Position numbers and translations under genes: made by a program. From Streptomyces sp. DG1A-41 (GTDB lineage: Bacteria > Actinomycetota > Actinomycetes > Streptomycetales > Streptomycetaceae), in the NCBI RefSeq assembly GCF_037055355.1, contig NZ_CP146350.1, positions 806,001 to 870,000 of the forward strand: 64,000 bases of DNA, in the 5' to 3' direction. Of the stretch, positions 1 through 9,493 are shown one piece after another (within the stretch, counting starts at the first letter, position 1; each line of letters begins with the position of its first letter). Below the pieces are notes generated by a model that ran no database searches, was not told where the DNA came from, and saw only the letters and a program-made list of their open reading frames with translations.

Positions 1-657
1 CGCGGACAGCATCGTCGGATCGGTCTGCACGTCGAGCATGCCGGGGTACACGTGTCCCATGAGGCCGTGCCGGGCGTGCCGGAGCGCGGCGCGGATGTGC
101 GCGGCCCGGATCCACTGTTCGATGCGCCGCCAGGCGGACTCCTGCCGCAGCCAGCCCGAGACCGACCGGAAGGGGATACCGGCGCGCCGGAAGACGTTGC
201 CGACCTCGGGGACGGGGCACTGCCCGCAGTAGGCCAGCCAGGCCCCGGTGTCGAAGGAGGCGTGGTCCATCCTCTCGGTCGGCTGTAGATCGATGACCAT
301 GACCGGCGCGTGCGAGCGCTGCGCGATGGGCAGCACCATCGACGAGGTGAGGTATGTCGTCAGGAACAGCACGATCAGGTCGCAGTCGGCCCTGCGCAAC
401 TGCTCGGCGGCGCGCGCTCCTTCCCGGGCGTCGGAGACGAACCCGGCGTCGGTCACCTCGGCGTCCATCCCCCGGAAGCGCTCGGCGACGTAGGCGGCAG
501 ACTCCTTCAGTTGCGGCAGGAGCCCGGGGAACTGCGGCCAGTACGTGCCGAGTCCGCCGGCGACCAGTCCGATCCGGGTGCGGCGCCGTGTGACCGGCGG
601 GAGCAGGTCGTGCAGGGCGGCGGCCCGTCCGGCGGTGCGGTCCGCGGTCGTTGCCAT
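1..657 (-). CDS. L-arabinose/L-fucose isomerase-family protein (partial, cut by left window edge)
   Basis: Starts at ATG 657 and runs off the left edge, so only about 219 N-terminal residues are visible. AAGGAG lies eight bases before the ATG. The text near residues 28-45 (GLVAGGLGTYWPQF) and the last visible segment (MGHVYPGMLDVQTDP) match what I know of the arabinose/fucose isomerase superfamily, cytosolic enzymes that interconvert aldoses and ketoses; the metal-binding C-terminal half is outside the window, so substrate and activity cannot be judged. It begins 31 bases after the MFS transporter stop on the same strand, so the two are probably co-transcribed. The neighbouring GH106-like enzyme suggests a deoxysugar or pentose from a plant glycan, which is inference. 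Confidence 0.7.
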   Translation of the reverse strand, partial: MATTADRTAGRAAALHDLLPPVTRRRTRIGLVAGGLGTYWPQFPGLLPQLKESAAYVAERFRGMDAEVTDAGFVSDAREGARAAEQLRRADCDLIVLFLTTYLTSSMVLPIAQRSHAPVMVIDLQPTERMDHASFDTGAWLAYCGQCPVPEVGNVFRRAGIPFRSVSGWLRQESAWRRIEQWIRAAHIRAALRHARHGLMGHVYPGMLDVQTDPTMLSA

Positions 658-688
658 GATCGGTGCTCCTTGTCGGGTCTGCTGCGGC

Positions 689-1948
689 TCAGGTGCTGGG
701 GACTCGCAGGTCCGCTCTGTCCTGCGCCGCGCCGGTGGAACGGGGGACCAGGACGCGGATGATGAACACGCCCGCGAACGCGGCCACCGTCATGCAGGCG
801 GTGATCGTCCAGAGCAGGACGGACGGGCTGTAGTCGGCCAGGGCGGGAGTGAAGAACGCGGCGACCGCGAAGACCCCCCGGGAGAGGGCGTAGGTGAAAC
901 CCTGGGTGGTGCCGCGAGTGTCCGCGGGCAGCGTGAGCTGCGACCACACCTTGTAGTTCGCCTCTCCGGCGAAGGCGTTGGAGAGTTGGTAGAGCACGAA
1001 GAAGACGAGCATGCCGACGAGCGCGCCCGCGGTCAGGGACGCGATGACGAAGGCGAGGATCTGCACCACGGCGGCCACGTGGAACAGCCGGTCCCGCCAG
1101 GGGCTGTCGGCGACGCGGACGAAGGCGAAGGTGAGCAGCACGCCGATCGGGATGAAGGCCAGGTTGATTCCGGTGGCCAGGCTCTGTGAGGCGTCGCTGA
1201 CGGTGACGAGGAGATAGGTGCCGAACTGGCCGAAGGTGTTGGCCCCGAGGCCCCAGGTGACGTAGAAGACGAACGTCGCGGTCATCGGCAGCAGCGCGGC
1301 GCGCGTCCAGATGTTCTTCAGGGAGCTGCGGCTGGGGGCGGCCGCCGTCTCCTCCTTCGTGTCCTGTTCGGCGGACAGCTTCAGGCGGGAGCGCAGGGCC
1401 CAGGTGACGAGCGCGGCGACGGCGAGTTGTCCGGTGATGAGCCGGGCCCCGGTCATGCCCGTGGTGGACAGGACGAAGCCGAGGAAGATGGCGACGGCGA
1501 TGCCCAGCATCCACATGACCTGTGTGAAGGCGACGAGCCGTCCCCGGGCCCAGGAGGGCGCGGCGTCCGAGACCACGGCCAGGGACGTCGGCAGGTCGGC
1601 GCCGGCCGCGAGTCCCGCGACGAGGACGCCGATCAGCAGCGTGATGTCGTCGGGCGCCAGCGTGATGACGATCGCCCCGAGGGCGAAGCAGAAGATGTCC
1701 CAGTTGTAGACGCGGCGGCGGCCGAAGAGGTCGGCGAGCCGGCCGCCGACGAGGGATCCGACGGCGATGCAGCCGGTGACGATCGCGCTGATCGCACCCG
1801 CCATCCACACGCCCATGTCGTAACTGTCGCGGTAGATGGCCAGGTTGACGGAGATGCTGACGATCAGCCCGGCGTCGAGATAGGAGGCCATGCCCGACAG
1901 GGCGGCGGCCTTCCAGAGCGGTTTGGGGATGGGGCGGGTACCGGCCAT
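689..1948 (-). CDS. MFS transporter, likely sugar uptake
   Basis: A 419-residue, roughly 12-helix major facilitator protein of the inner membrane. I chose ATG 1948 because GGAG stands seven bases upstream and the protein then begins MAGTRPIPKPLWK; longer in-frame starts up to 2068 would run through the putative operator. The conserved loop between helices 2 and 3 (GGRLADLFGRRRVY) is near residue 70, typical of sugar porters and metabolite-H+ symporters. It is the first gene of a likely operon with the isomerase-like gene downstream, and diverges from the glycosidase at 2157. A site with AAAAACGTT about 65 bases upstream suggests control by the LacI protein encoded at 7371. Substrate is unknown; a sugar released by the glycosidase is the natural guess. 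Confidence 0.8.
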   Translation of the reverse strand: MAGTRPIPKPLWKAAALSGMASYLDAGLIVSISVNLAIYRDSYDMGVWMAGAISAIVTGCIAVGSLVGGRLADLFGRRRVYNWDIFCFALGAIVITLAPDDITLLIGVLVAGLAAGADLPTSLAVVSDAAPSWARGRLVAFTQVMWMLGIAVAIFLGFVLSTTGMTGARLITGQLAVAALVTWALRSRLKLSAEQDTKEETAAAPSRSSLKNIWTRAALLPMTATFVFYVTWGLGANTFGQFGTYLLVTVSDASQSLATGINLAFIPIGVLLTFAFVRVADSPWRDRLFHVAAVVQILAFVIASLTAGALVGMLVFFVLYQLSNAFAGEANYKVWSQLTLPADTRGTTQGFTYALSRGVFAVAAFFTPALADYSPSVLLWTITACMTVAAFAGVFIIRVLVPRSTGAAQDRADLRVPST

Positions 1949-2011
1949 GATGCGACTCCGTCGTCTGGTGACATCGCGGTTCCGGGGGCCTGGTCGCAGC
2001 GAATATAGGGC

Positions 2012-2030
2012 GAGAAAAACGTTGCAACAA
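2012..2030. promoter_or_regulatory. putative LacI-type operator upstream of the MFS/isomerase operon
   Basis: The sequence GAGAAAAACGTTGCAACAA contains the central AACGTT typical of LacI-family operators and the 9-mer AAAAACGTT that also occurs before the glycosidase (2125-2141) and before the LacI gene (7448-7460, minus strand). It lies 64-82 bases upstream of the MFS start, where a repressor would overlap the promoter. Confidence 0.5.
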
Positions 2031-2124
2031 GGTGTCGCGCAGACATCGGCTGCCGCGTGTCGGCTCACGCCGTGCCGTCCTCGGTTATGGCATGACCGTT
2101 CGAGGTCGCCTACGGTGAAGGTGA

Positions 2125-2141
2125 CCTAAAAACGTTTTAGG
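2125..2141. promoter_or_regulatory. putative LacI-type operator upstream of the glycosidase
   Basis: CCTAAAA-ACG-TTTTAGG is a perfect 7-bp inverted repeat with a 3-base centre, placed 16-32 bases before the GTG start at 2157 and just before the ribosome binding site GGGGAAGGA. It shares AAAAACGTT with the two other sites of this locus. A repressor bound here would block initiation of the glycosidase transcript directly. Confidence 0.6.
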
Positions 2142-2156
2142 GGAAGGACCGCGTCC

Positions 2157-5100
2157 GTGATCTCCCCCGCGCTCCGGCAGCTGTTCGATGATCCGCCCCG
2201 CGATTTCGGCCCCGCTCCCCTGTGGTGGTGGTCGGGTGCGAAGGTCACCCGCGAGCGACTCGCCTGGCAGATGCGGGCGTTCGCCGAGGGCGGTGTCCAC
2301 AACCTCGTCGTGATCAACCTGGCCCCGGCCGGCCCGACGTTCGGCGCCCGGGCCGACGATCCGGCGTGGTTCGGCGAGGAGTGGTGGGCTCGCTTCACCG
2401 ACGCCTGCGAGATCGCCGCGGAGTTGGGCACCCGCCTGTGGTTCTACGACCAGATCGGGTTCTCCGGCGCCAATGTGCAGGGCGGTGTGACACGGCGTCA
2501 TCCCAAGGCCAGGGGCTGTGCGCTGCGCTGCCGCGAGGTCACCGTCTCCCGCGGCACGGTCGCCCTGCGGGATGCCGAGACCCCACTGGCCGCGTACACC
2601 GCGCGCGGCAGGCGCCTGGACCTTGCCATGGACGGCCCGGGCACCCTGGCCGTCGCCGCCGCCGACGGAACCGGCGTACAGCTCGTCACCACCGTGCCGA
2701 CGGCGTTCGACTACCTGGACCCGCACGCCGTCGGCCTGTTGATGGACGCCGTGCACCACGAGTACGACCGCCGTGTGCCCGAGCACCTGGGCACCGTCAT
2801 CGCGGGCAGCTTCCAGGACGAACTGCCGGGCACGAACGCCTGGAGCCACCGCTTCGCCGACGAGTTCCGCACCCGGCGGGGCTACGACCTGCTCGACCAC
2901 CTGTCGGCCCTGTTCGGCACGGACGCCACCGTGCCGAAGACGAAGATCCGCGCCGACTACTACGCGGTCCGCGCGGAACTCACCGAAGAGGCCCTCTTCC
3001 GGCCGCTGGCCGCATGGCACCGCGAGCGCGGGATGCTGCTGGGCAGCGACCAGAGCCACCCCGCCCGTGCCGGACACCCGGTCCAGTCGACGCAGATCTA
3101 CACCGACTACTTCCGCACCCACCGCTGGTACGGCGCCGCGGGCAGCGACCACCACGGCGACGCCAAGGTGCACTCCTCCATGGCCCACCTCTACGGCCAC
3201 GAGCGCGTGTGGATCGAGGCGTTCCACTCCTCCGGCTGGGGCGGCACGCTGGAGGACACCTACCACTGGCTGCTGCCGTTCCTGCGCAGCGGCGCCAACC
3301 TGTACAACCCGCACGCCAGTTACTTCGGAACGGCGGGCGGCTGGTTCGAGTGGGCCCCGCCGTCCACCGACTGGCGCCAGCCGTACTGGAGGCAGTACCC
3401 GGCGTTCTCCCGGGCCGTGGCCCGGATCTGCTCGATCATGTCCTGGGGCAGCTACGCGGCCGACGTGGCGGTCCTGCACCCGACCGCGACCATGCAGGCC
3501 CTCGTCCCGCTGGACGCGCCCGTGCAGCACTTCGGCGACGGCCGGCTGGGCGACGGCCACGCCGACGCCGACCAGACGCAGCGCCACTACCTGGACCTGT
3601 GCGGCACGAACAACTGGCTCGCTCCGCACCCCGGCGCCCTGGACCGGCGCGGCGTCTCCTTCGACGTCGTCGACGACGACTCGGTGCAGCGCGCCAAGGC
3701 CGCCGACGGCGCCCTGCGGATCAGGGACCTGGCGTACCGCGCGGTGCTGCTGCCGTCGGCGAGCGTGCTGGAGGAGGAGACGGCACGGCGGCTGACCGAA
3801 CTGCTCGACGCGGGTGGCCGCGTCGTCGTCGTGGGCCGTCCGCCGGCGACGGCCGCCGGCCGGTTGGGCGACGACTCGGTGGTGGCGGCCCTGCTGGCGC
3901 ATCCCCGGCTGGAGCGGGTGCGCGACCCGGAGTCCGGCGCGGCGGCCGTGGCCGACGCGGCCGGTCACGCCACGGGCGACGTGCCGTTGCTCGTCAGGCG
4001 GACGGGCAACGAGGCGGTGGCGCTGGTCACGGCGGCCTTCCCCGAGATCGGCGCGCATCCGCTGCGGACCGGCGCCTCCCCGTCGGGCGATGCCCTCGCC
4101 ACCACGTCCGTCACCGTGCGGACCGCGGTCGCCGAGGCCGAGGTCTGGAATCCGGCGACCGGCTCCCGCTCCCCCGCGCACGTCACCGTCTCCGCCGACG
4201 GCGGCGTCTCGACCATCGACGTGCCGCTGGACGGCGCCCCCGCGGCTCTGGTGGTGTGGCGCGAAGGCCGGCCGACGGCCACGCGTCGTCCTCAACGGCA
4301 GACGCCCGCCCAGGAGGTCGACGTCTCGACCGGCTGGCACGGCCGGCTGGTCCCCACCATGGACAACACCTGGGGCGATCTGGCCCTGCCTCCGGGTTCG
4401 CCGGTGGACGAGCCGCAGATCTGGAGCATGGAGTGGACCGAGGGCGGGACGTGGGAGCGGACCCGGGTCACGTACGGCAACCGGGTCCGCGTCCTGCCGC
4501 CGGTGCCGCTCGGTCAGGTGCCCGAGCCGCTGGACACCGCGTCGGTGGAGCGGATCCTGGCCGGTGAACTGCCCCTCGTGCCACCCGACGCGGGCTGGGA
4601 CGTCGCCGTGCACTCGTCGAGCCGGGGCATCCCGGACCCGGGCGGGCTGCTGGGCCTCAAGGGGCTGGTGAACGAGGAGTTCGTCCGCGTGCCGGTGCCG
4701 GGAGGCGGAACGGCCGCCCGGGTCCGGGCGATCGTGGAGACCGGCCACCGGGGGCCCGCCGAACTGCACGTCGGCGCGGAGTGCGTCAAGCGGGTGTGGT
4801 GGAACGGCGAGCCGCTGGAGCCGAGCGGCGGCGGCTACCTGGCCTCCGCCCGGGTCACGGTGGCCCGGGACCGCAACGTGCTCGAGTACGAACTGTCCGA
4901 CGCCCAGAGCCGCCCCTCGACGATCTCGGCCGCCGACGACACGCCCCTGGGCAGCTTCTTCTGTCTGTCGGAGCCGGGCGGGCTCGGGCGGCGTCCGCGG
5001 TTCATGCGGCCACCGGACGGGGTGCGGCCGGACGGCCGCGTCACCTATCGGGCGCGGCTCCGGGTGCCGGGCGACGACGCACGGACCGTACTCGTCGTCG

Positions 5101-6130
5101 GTGCCGCCTCGGCGGTCACCGTGCTGCTCGACGGGGACGTCGTGGCCCGGCAGGAGAAGGTGGAGTACTACGAGGCGGACTGGGGCGCCGTGCCGATGTT
5201 CTTCCGGCACGAACCCGCGCTCGGGGCGGGTGAGCACACCCTGGAGGTCGTGGCCGACAGCGCCGACGCCCGGGACGCGGTGTTCGTCGACCTGGTGGTG
5301 CGTTCCGGGGACGGGGTGACGGCCCTGGTCAGCGGCGCCGGCTGGGAGGCCGAGTCGGGCGGCCGGCGGGGCGGACCGTCGAGGACGAGCGCAGGCGGGG
5401 CGAGTTGCAGCACTGCCACGCCGTGGTACGGCCGCACCCGCTGCCGGACACCGGGTGGCTCACCGGCCGGCCGGTGCTCGGCGGCACCGTATGGCCGTCG
5501 CGGTCCACCGACGACGTCCACGCGGCGCCGCAGCGCTTCCGGTTCACCGTGCCGGCGGGAACGGTGTCCCTCGACCTGCCGCTGGCGCTCCGCGCGAGCG
5601 TGCGCGTCGGGGACGGACCGGAACTGCCCCTGGACGACGAGCAGCTGACGCTCCGTCGACCACACTCGGCGCCCACGCCGGTCGAGGTGGTCACGGAACC
5701 CACGGCGGTCCTGCGGGGCGGCTCCGCCTGGCGGGGGCCGGTGCGCGTGCGTGCCGTACCGGCGCCGCTGCCCCTGGGGGACTGGCGGGAGCTGGGGCTG
5801 GGCGGTTGGAGCGGAGGCGTGACATACGCGCGGGCGCTGGAGGTGCCCTCGGGGCCCGACCCCGTGCTGGATCTCGGGCGGGTGCGGGGCAGCGTGGAGG
5901 TGTCGGTCGACGGGGAGCCGGCCGGTGAGGCGTTCTGCGCGCCGTACCGCTTCCCGTTGCGCGGTGCCGCCGGGCGTACCGTCCGGCTGGAGGTGACCGT
6001 CCGGGGCACGCTGGCGCCGTATCTCGCGGAGGCCACGCCCACGGCCTGGGCCTTCGACTCCCAGGCGTCGTCGGGGTTGTGGGGACCGATCACGCTGCGG
6101 ATCCCGCCCTGGCCGGAGGGCGGGGGCTAG
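2157..6130 (+). CDS. large GH106-like glycoside hydrolase, apparent frameshift near 5350-5400
   Basis: Begins at GTG 2157 after a good GGGGAAGGA site. The N-terminus (GPAPLWWWSG at about 19-28, then FYDQIGFSG near 100) resembles GH106 alpha-L-rhamnosidases and related large glycosidases: a TIM-barrel-like half followed by beta-sandwich, sugar-binding-type domains rich in short beta strands. No signal peptide is visible, so it may act in the cytoplasm on imported oligosaccharides. The first frame stays open to 5648, but from about 5370 onward it becomes Arg/Ser-rich nonsense, while sensible protein (RTVEDERRRGELQHCH... to the end at 6130) continues in another frame. Joined, the product is about 1,320 residues. 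The break could be a true mutation or a sequencing error; if real, the C-terminal about 250 residues are lost. Its TAG stop is part of a CTAG that borders the MITE-like element. Confidence 0.65.
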
Positions 6131-6353
6131 GGCCTGTCGTTCGGATCAGGCCGCAGGAAACTGACGGTGGTGGTCGATGCCGGTGAGCGGGGTCTGGTGC
6201 GTGCAGCTGCAAGGCGGAGGAGGGCGTCGACGCGATGGGGGTCCCCCCTGCTCGAGCGGAGTCGAGAGCTTGGGGGAGTCGGCAACCGACGACAACGCGG
6301 CAGATGCGCGTGCCAGACCCCGCGTCTGCGGCGTGATCCAAACGACAGGCCCT
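6130..6353. mobile_element. MITE-like element with about 20-bp terminal inverted repeats and CTAG duplication
   Basis: The left end AGGGCCTGTCGTTCGGATCA (6129-6148) and right end TGATCCAAACGACAGGCCCT (6334-6353) are inverted copies with one mismatch. CTAG is present on both flanks (6127-6130 and 6352-6355), consistent with a 4-bp YTAR-type target duplication as made by IS5-family transposases. The roughly 220-bp interior has no coding capacity; it carries inner arms (TCTGGTGCGTGC and GCGTGCCAGA) that also pair. A related arrangement occurs at 26341-26512. This is best read as a non-autonomous element mobilised in trans. Confidence 0.75.
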
Positions 6354-7371
6354 AGTCGCCGGCGGCCGGTCGGGTGGAGTCGCGCAGGACGAGGCCGGGG
6401 GCGAAGACGCGGGTCTCGTGGACGTGGTCCGCGCGGGCCTCGATCTCGTCGAGGAGCATCTCCACGGCCGCCCGGCCGAGGTCCTCGACCGGCTGCCGGA
6501 CCGTCGTGAGGGTGGTGGCGCCGAAGCTCGCGATGTCGAGATCGCCGTAGCCGACCACCTGTACGTCCTCGGGGATGCGCACGCCCCGGTCGGTCAGTCC
6601 GCGGCACAGGCCCGCCGCGAGGAAGTCGTTGGTGCAGAAGATGCCGTCGGGCAGTTCCCCGAGGTCGTGCGCGATCTGCGTGCCGTACGCGACGGTCATG
6701 CGCTCGGCGACGACCTGGTCCAGCCGGGCCTCACGTCGGCTGCGCACGGCCTGCCGGGCGCCCTGGTAGCGGTCGGCGCACTGGCGTATCCCGCGCTCGC
6801 CGTTGACGACGAGGACGTCGCGTGCCCCGCGGTCGAGGAGGTGCTGTACGGCGATCCGGCCGCCGGCGATGTCGTCGACGGAGGCCGAACAGCCCTCCCG
6901 GTCGGGCATCGCGCGGTCGGCCAGGACGAGCGGGATGCCCCGCTCACGGAGCCGGGCGAGCCGGCCCGGGTCGGCGCTGAGCGGCACGACGACGACGCCG
7001 ACGGCCCGCTGCTCGACGAGCATGCTGAAGTAGCCCTGCTCCCGCTCCGGGGCGTCCCCGCTGTGGCACAGGACGAGGGAGTAGCCGTGGTCGTAGGCCG
7101 CGTCCGCGGCGCCCCGGGCGATGCGCGCGTAGAAGGAGTTGGTCACGTCGGGCAGCACCAGGCCGATGGCCGAGGCGCGCCCGGTGCGCAGGCCGGCGGC
7201 TCCCGGGTGGGGGACGTAGTCGAGCGCGGCGACGGCGACGCGGACGCGCTCGGCGGTCTGTGCGTTGACGCGCTCGGGCCGGTTGAGCACGTTCGACACC
7301 GTGGACACCGAGACGCCGGCGGCGGCCGCGACGTCCTGGATGCGGGCGGGGCGTGCCGGAATGGCGTCCAC
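6352..7371 (-). CDS. LacI-family transcriptional regulator
   Basis: A 339-residue protein with the usual LacI layout: N-terminal helix-turn-helix and hinge (RIQDVAAAAGVSVSTVSNVL at about 10-29), then a periplasmic-binding-protein-like effector domain (IGLVLPDVTNSFYARIARG near 70). GTG 7371 is the likely start; a GAGGGG run is directly upstream but unusually close. Its TAG stop is made from the CTAG at the right border of the MITE-like element. The gene converges on the glycosidase. A GGAAAAACGTTCC site about 80 bases upstream, sharing AAAAACGTT with both other promoters of the locus, suggests autoregulation and control of the glycosidase, transporter and isomerase, with a sugar as inducer. 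Confidence 0.88.
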   Translation of the reverse strand: MDAIPARPARIQDVAAAAGVSVSTVSNVLNRPERVNAQTAERVRVAVAALDYVPHPGAAGLRTGRASAIGLVLPDVTNSFYARIARGAADAAYDHGYSLVLCHSGDAPEREQGYFSMLVEQRAVGVVVVPLSADPGRLARLRERGIPLVLADRAMPDREGCSASVDDIAGGRIAVQHLLDRGARDVLVVNGERGIRQCADRYQGARQAVRSRREARLDQVVAERMTVAYGTQIAHDLGELPDGIFCTNDFLAAGLCRGLTDRGVRIPEDVQVVGYGDLDIASFGATTLTTVRQPVEDLGRAAVEMLLDEIEARADHVHETRVFAPGLVLRDSTRPAAGD

Positions 7372-7447
7372 CCCCTCGCTTCGCAGCCGTGCGACCAGGC
7401 ACGACGGTGTCCTTCATGGGCGCCGCAAGTATAACGTGACCGGGCGT

Positions 7448-7460
7448 GGAACGTTTTTCC
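7448..7460 (-). promoter_or_regulatory. putative autoregulatory LacI operator
   Basis: Read on the minus strand this is GGAAAAACGTTCC, about 80 bases before the LacI start. It shares AAAAACGTT with the sites at 2012-2030 and 2125-2141, and sits inside a wider weak inverted repeat (CGGGC at 7441-7445, GCCCG at 7462-7466). Confidence 0.45.
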
Positions 7461-7484
7461 CGCCCGGTCGTCGTTGGCTCCGGG

Positions 7485-7717
7485 TCAGGCGGAGGGCGCG
7501 CCGGTGAGGACTTCCACCCGGCCGGTGTCGAGCGAGTAGTGGGCGCTGACGACGGCCAGGTCGCCCTTCTTCACGAGCGGGGCGAGGACCCGGTTGGTCC
7601 GCAGCCCGGCGGCGGTCTGCTTGGTGTGGATGCGGACCATCGCGTCGACCGGGTCGGTGTGCTTCGCCCGGGTGGTTTCCCGGTAGGCCGGCCGCGGGGC
7701 GCCCCGGTCGGATGGGG
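7485..7717 (-). pseudogene. C-terminal remnant of a beta-type carbonic anhydrase
   Basis: The minus-strand frame ending at the TGA 7485-7487 reads about 75 residues, including VLAPLVKKGDLAVVSAHYSL and TGRVEVLTG. This matches the C-terminal end of bacterial beta-carbonic anhydrases, where a strand of the form 'L.VVGA.YDL.TG.V' closes the fold. The zinc ligands and the whole N-terminal two thirds are missing; upstream the frame meets a stop near 7717. I read it as a deletion relic. The match is by eye and the fragment is short. Confidence 0.5.
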
Positions 7718-8128
7718 ATCACTCCAGGAGCGCGTGCTCGGGTCAGGCCGGGAACTCACGCTTCCACCAGTCGCCGTCTGTCCCGAACTCGGCATCTGCG
7801 AGGCCGGCCTGCGCCGGACGCGCTTCTTGGGGGCGCGGGGAACTGCGCGACCAGCCACAGCTCACCCGCACACGACCACCACCGGCCGCCCCTACGGTGC
7901 TCAGTGTTGCGCGGCGGCGGGGGCTTACCACGGCGCTGGGGACTTGCGCGGCGGGAACCTGCGCGGCACCGGGCTCGTACGACACCGGAGGCTTACGCAG
8001 CACTCGGTACTCACCCGGCGGCGGGAACCTGCGCGGCACCGAAAGCCTGCCCCGCCGAGGGCTTGCGCGGCGCCGGGTGCTCAGCAGGCGGGGGATCTGC
8101 CCCGGCGTGAAACGGCACACGCCGCCCG
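7718..8128. other. gene-free stretch with degenerate repeats
   Basis: No frame here gives a convincing protein. It contains a segment (about 7826-7862: GGGGGCGCGGGGAACTGCG followed by CGACCAGCCAC) of a kind commonly found between Streptomyces genes, and the tandem-like repeats listed at 7950-8041. Nothing else could be supported. Confidence 0.5.
7950..8041. repeat. 22-bp direct repeat pair, 70-bp period
   Basis: GGCGGGAACCTGCGCGGCAC plus the next two bases (CG) occurs identically at 7950-7971 and 8020-8041. Looser versions (CTTGCGCGGCG, GGGCTTGCGCGGCGCCGGG) flank them, so the 200 bases look like a decayed short tandem array in non-coding DNA. Confidence 0.6.
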
Positions 8129-9397
8129 TCAGGCCTGGGCCGTGCCCGTCGTCGCCGTGCTCGGTGCCTGTGGCCCGTTGCTGCCGAAGCGGACCCCCTT
8201 GGCCTCCTTGCCGATCGCGCTCAGCAGGATCACCACGGCCAGGGTGGGCACGATGGTCCACGCCATCGCCGACGGATACCCGTGGCGCTCGGCGAGGGCC
8301 TCCTGGATCGGCAGGTTGAGCGCGGCGATCAGGTTGCCGAGCTGGTAGGTGACGCCCGGGTAGAAGCCCCGGACGGCGTCCGGACTCATCTCGGTGAGAT
8401 GCGCCGGGATGACGCCCCAGGCTCCCTGTACGCACACCTGCATCAGGAAGGACGACAGCATCAGCCAGCCGACGGTCGTGGACAGCACGAAGAACGGCAC
8501 CACTACCAGGCCCCCGGCCGCCGCGATCATGATCGTCCGGCGGCGGCCCAGCCGCTCGGAGTACGCACCGAGCAGCACTCCGCCGATCATGGCGCCGATG
8601 TTGTAGACCACGGCGATCGCGATCGAGGTGTTCGCGGACAGGTCCAGGCCCTTCTTCACGAAGGTCGGGTAGATGTCCTGGGTGCCGTGCGACATCCAGT
8701 TGAAGGCGGTCATCAGCGCGACCAGGTAGACGAAGCGCCGCAGTACCGCCGGGTCCTTGAACACCTGGTGCGCGGGGGTGCGGTTGAGCCGGACGCTCTT
8801 CTCCCACACCTCGCTCTCCTTGACCCGGCTGCGCACCCACAGCGCGACCAGGGCGGGCAGCAGGCTGAAGGCGAACAGTCCCCGCCAGCCGAAGAAGGGC
8901 TCGATGACGAAGAACGCCACGGCGGCCAGCAGGTACCCCAGCGAGTAGCCGCTCTGCAACAGCCCCGACCAGAAGCCGCGCCTGGAGGCCGGGATCTTCT
9001 CCATGGCCAGGGCCGCTCCCAGGCCCCACTCACCGCCCATGCCGATGCCGTACAGCAGGCGCAGCACCAGCAGCACGGTGTAGTTCGGCGCGAAGGCGCA
9101 GGCGAATCCGACGATCGAGTAGAAGACGACATCGACCATGAGCGGGACGCGGCGGCCGCGGCGGTCCGCCCACAGGCCGAACAGCAGCGCGCCGACGGGC
9201 CGCATCACCAGTGTCGCGGTGGTGAGGAAGGCCATGTCGGTCAGGGAGACATGGAAATCGTCGGCTATCTCGCTGTAGACGAGCACGACCAGGAAATAGT
9301 CGAACGCGTCCATCGCCCAGCCGAGATAGGCGGCCAGGAAGGCGTTGCGCTGGTCTTTCGTCAGACCCGCTGCCTGCCCTTTCACGGTCTTCAGCAC
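8129..9397 (-). CDS. MFS transporter, sialate/lactate:H+ symporter-like
   Basis: A 422-residue, 12-helix permease. GTG 9397 is chosen because GGGAGG stands six bases before it; earlier in-frame starts give an unrelated leader. The N-terminus runs [20 protein letters not shown] (about 20-39), the mark of the D-x-F-D-Y symporter groups that take up carboxylates such as lactate, sialate, benzoate or shikimate, and the helix 2-3 loop reads [13 protein letters not shown]. It lies 97 bases downstream of the MerR gene on the same strand, but a shared transcript is not certain. The substrate cannot be named from sequence. Confidence 0.82.
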   Translation of the reverse strand: MLKTVKGQAAGLTKDQRNAFLAAYLGWAMDAFDYFLVVLVYSEIADDFHVSLTDMAFLTTATLVMRPVGALLFGLWADRRGRRVPLMVDVVFYSIVGFACAFAPNYTVLLVLRLLYGIGMGGEWGLGAALAMEKIPASRRGFWSGLLQSGYSLGYLLAAVAFFVIEPFFGWRGLFAFSLLPALVALWVRSRVKESEVWEKSVRLNRTPAHQVFKDPAVLRRFVYLVALMTAFNWMSHGTQDIYPTFVKKGLDLSANTSIAIAVVYNIGAMIGGVLLGAYSERLGRRRTIMIAAAGGLVVVPFFVLSTTVGWLMLSSFLMQVCVQGAWGVIPAHLTEMSPDAVRGFYPGVTYQLGNLIAALNLPIQEALAERHGYPSAMAWTIVPTLAVVILLSAIGKEAKGVRFGSNGPQAPSTATTGTAQA

Positions 9398-9493
9398 TGC
9401 GGCCTCCCAAAGTTCGCAGCCGAGGCTAGGCACGGAACACCGGGAATCGGGCAAAGCACGAACCACGATTGGCCCAAGAGCGCCGACGGCCCC

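Noticed and set aside
507..2030. A 507-codon minus-strand frame overlapping the MFS gene
   Set aside because: Composition is Arg/His/Pro-rich nonsense; the MFS frame beside it has clear transmembrane helices.
2085..5237. A 1,050-codon open frame antisense to the glycosidase
   Set aside because: It is Arg/Gly/Val/His-rich without domains, and mirrors the codon pattern of the plus-strand gene; a GC-bias shadow.
7487..8128. Small RNA or riboswitch in the repeat-bearing gap
   Set aside because: No conserved structured motif that I recognise; repeats are degenerate and no downstream gene is positioned to use it.
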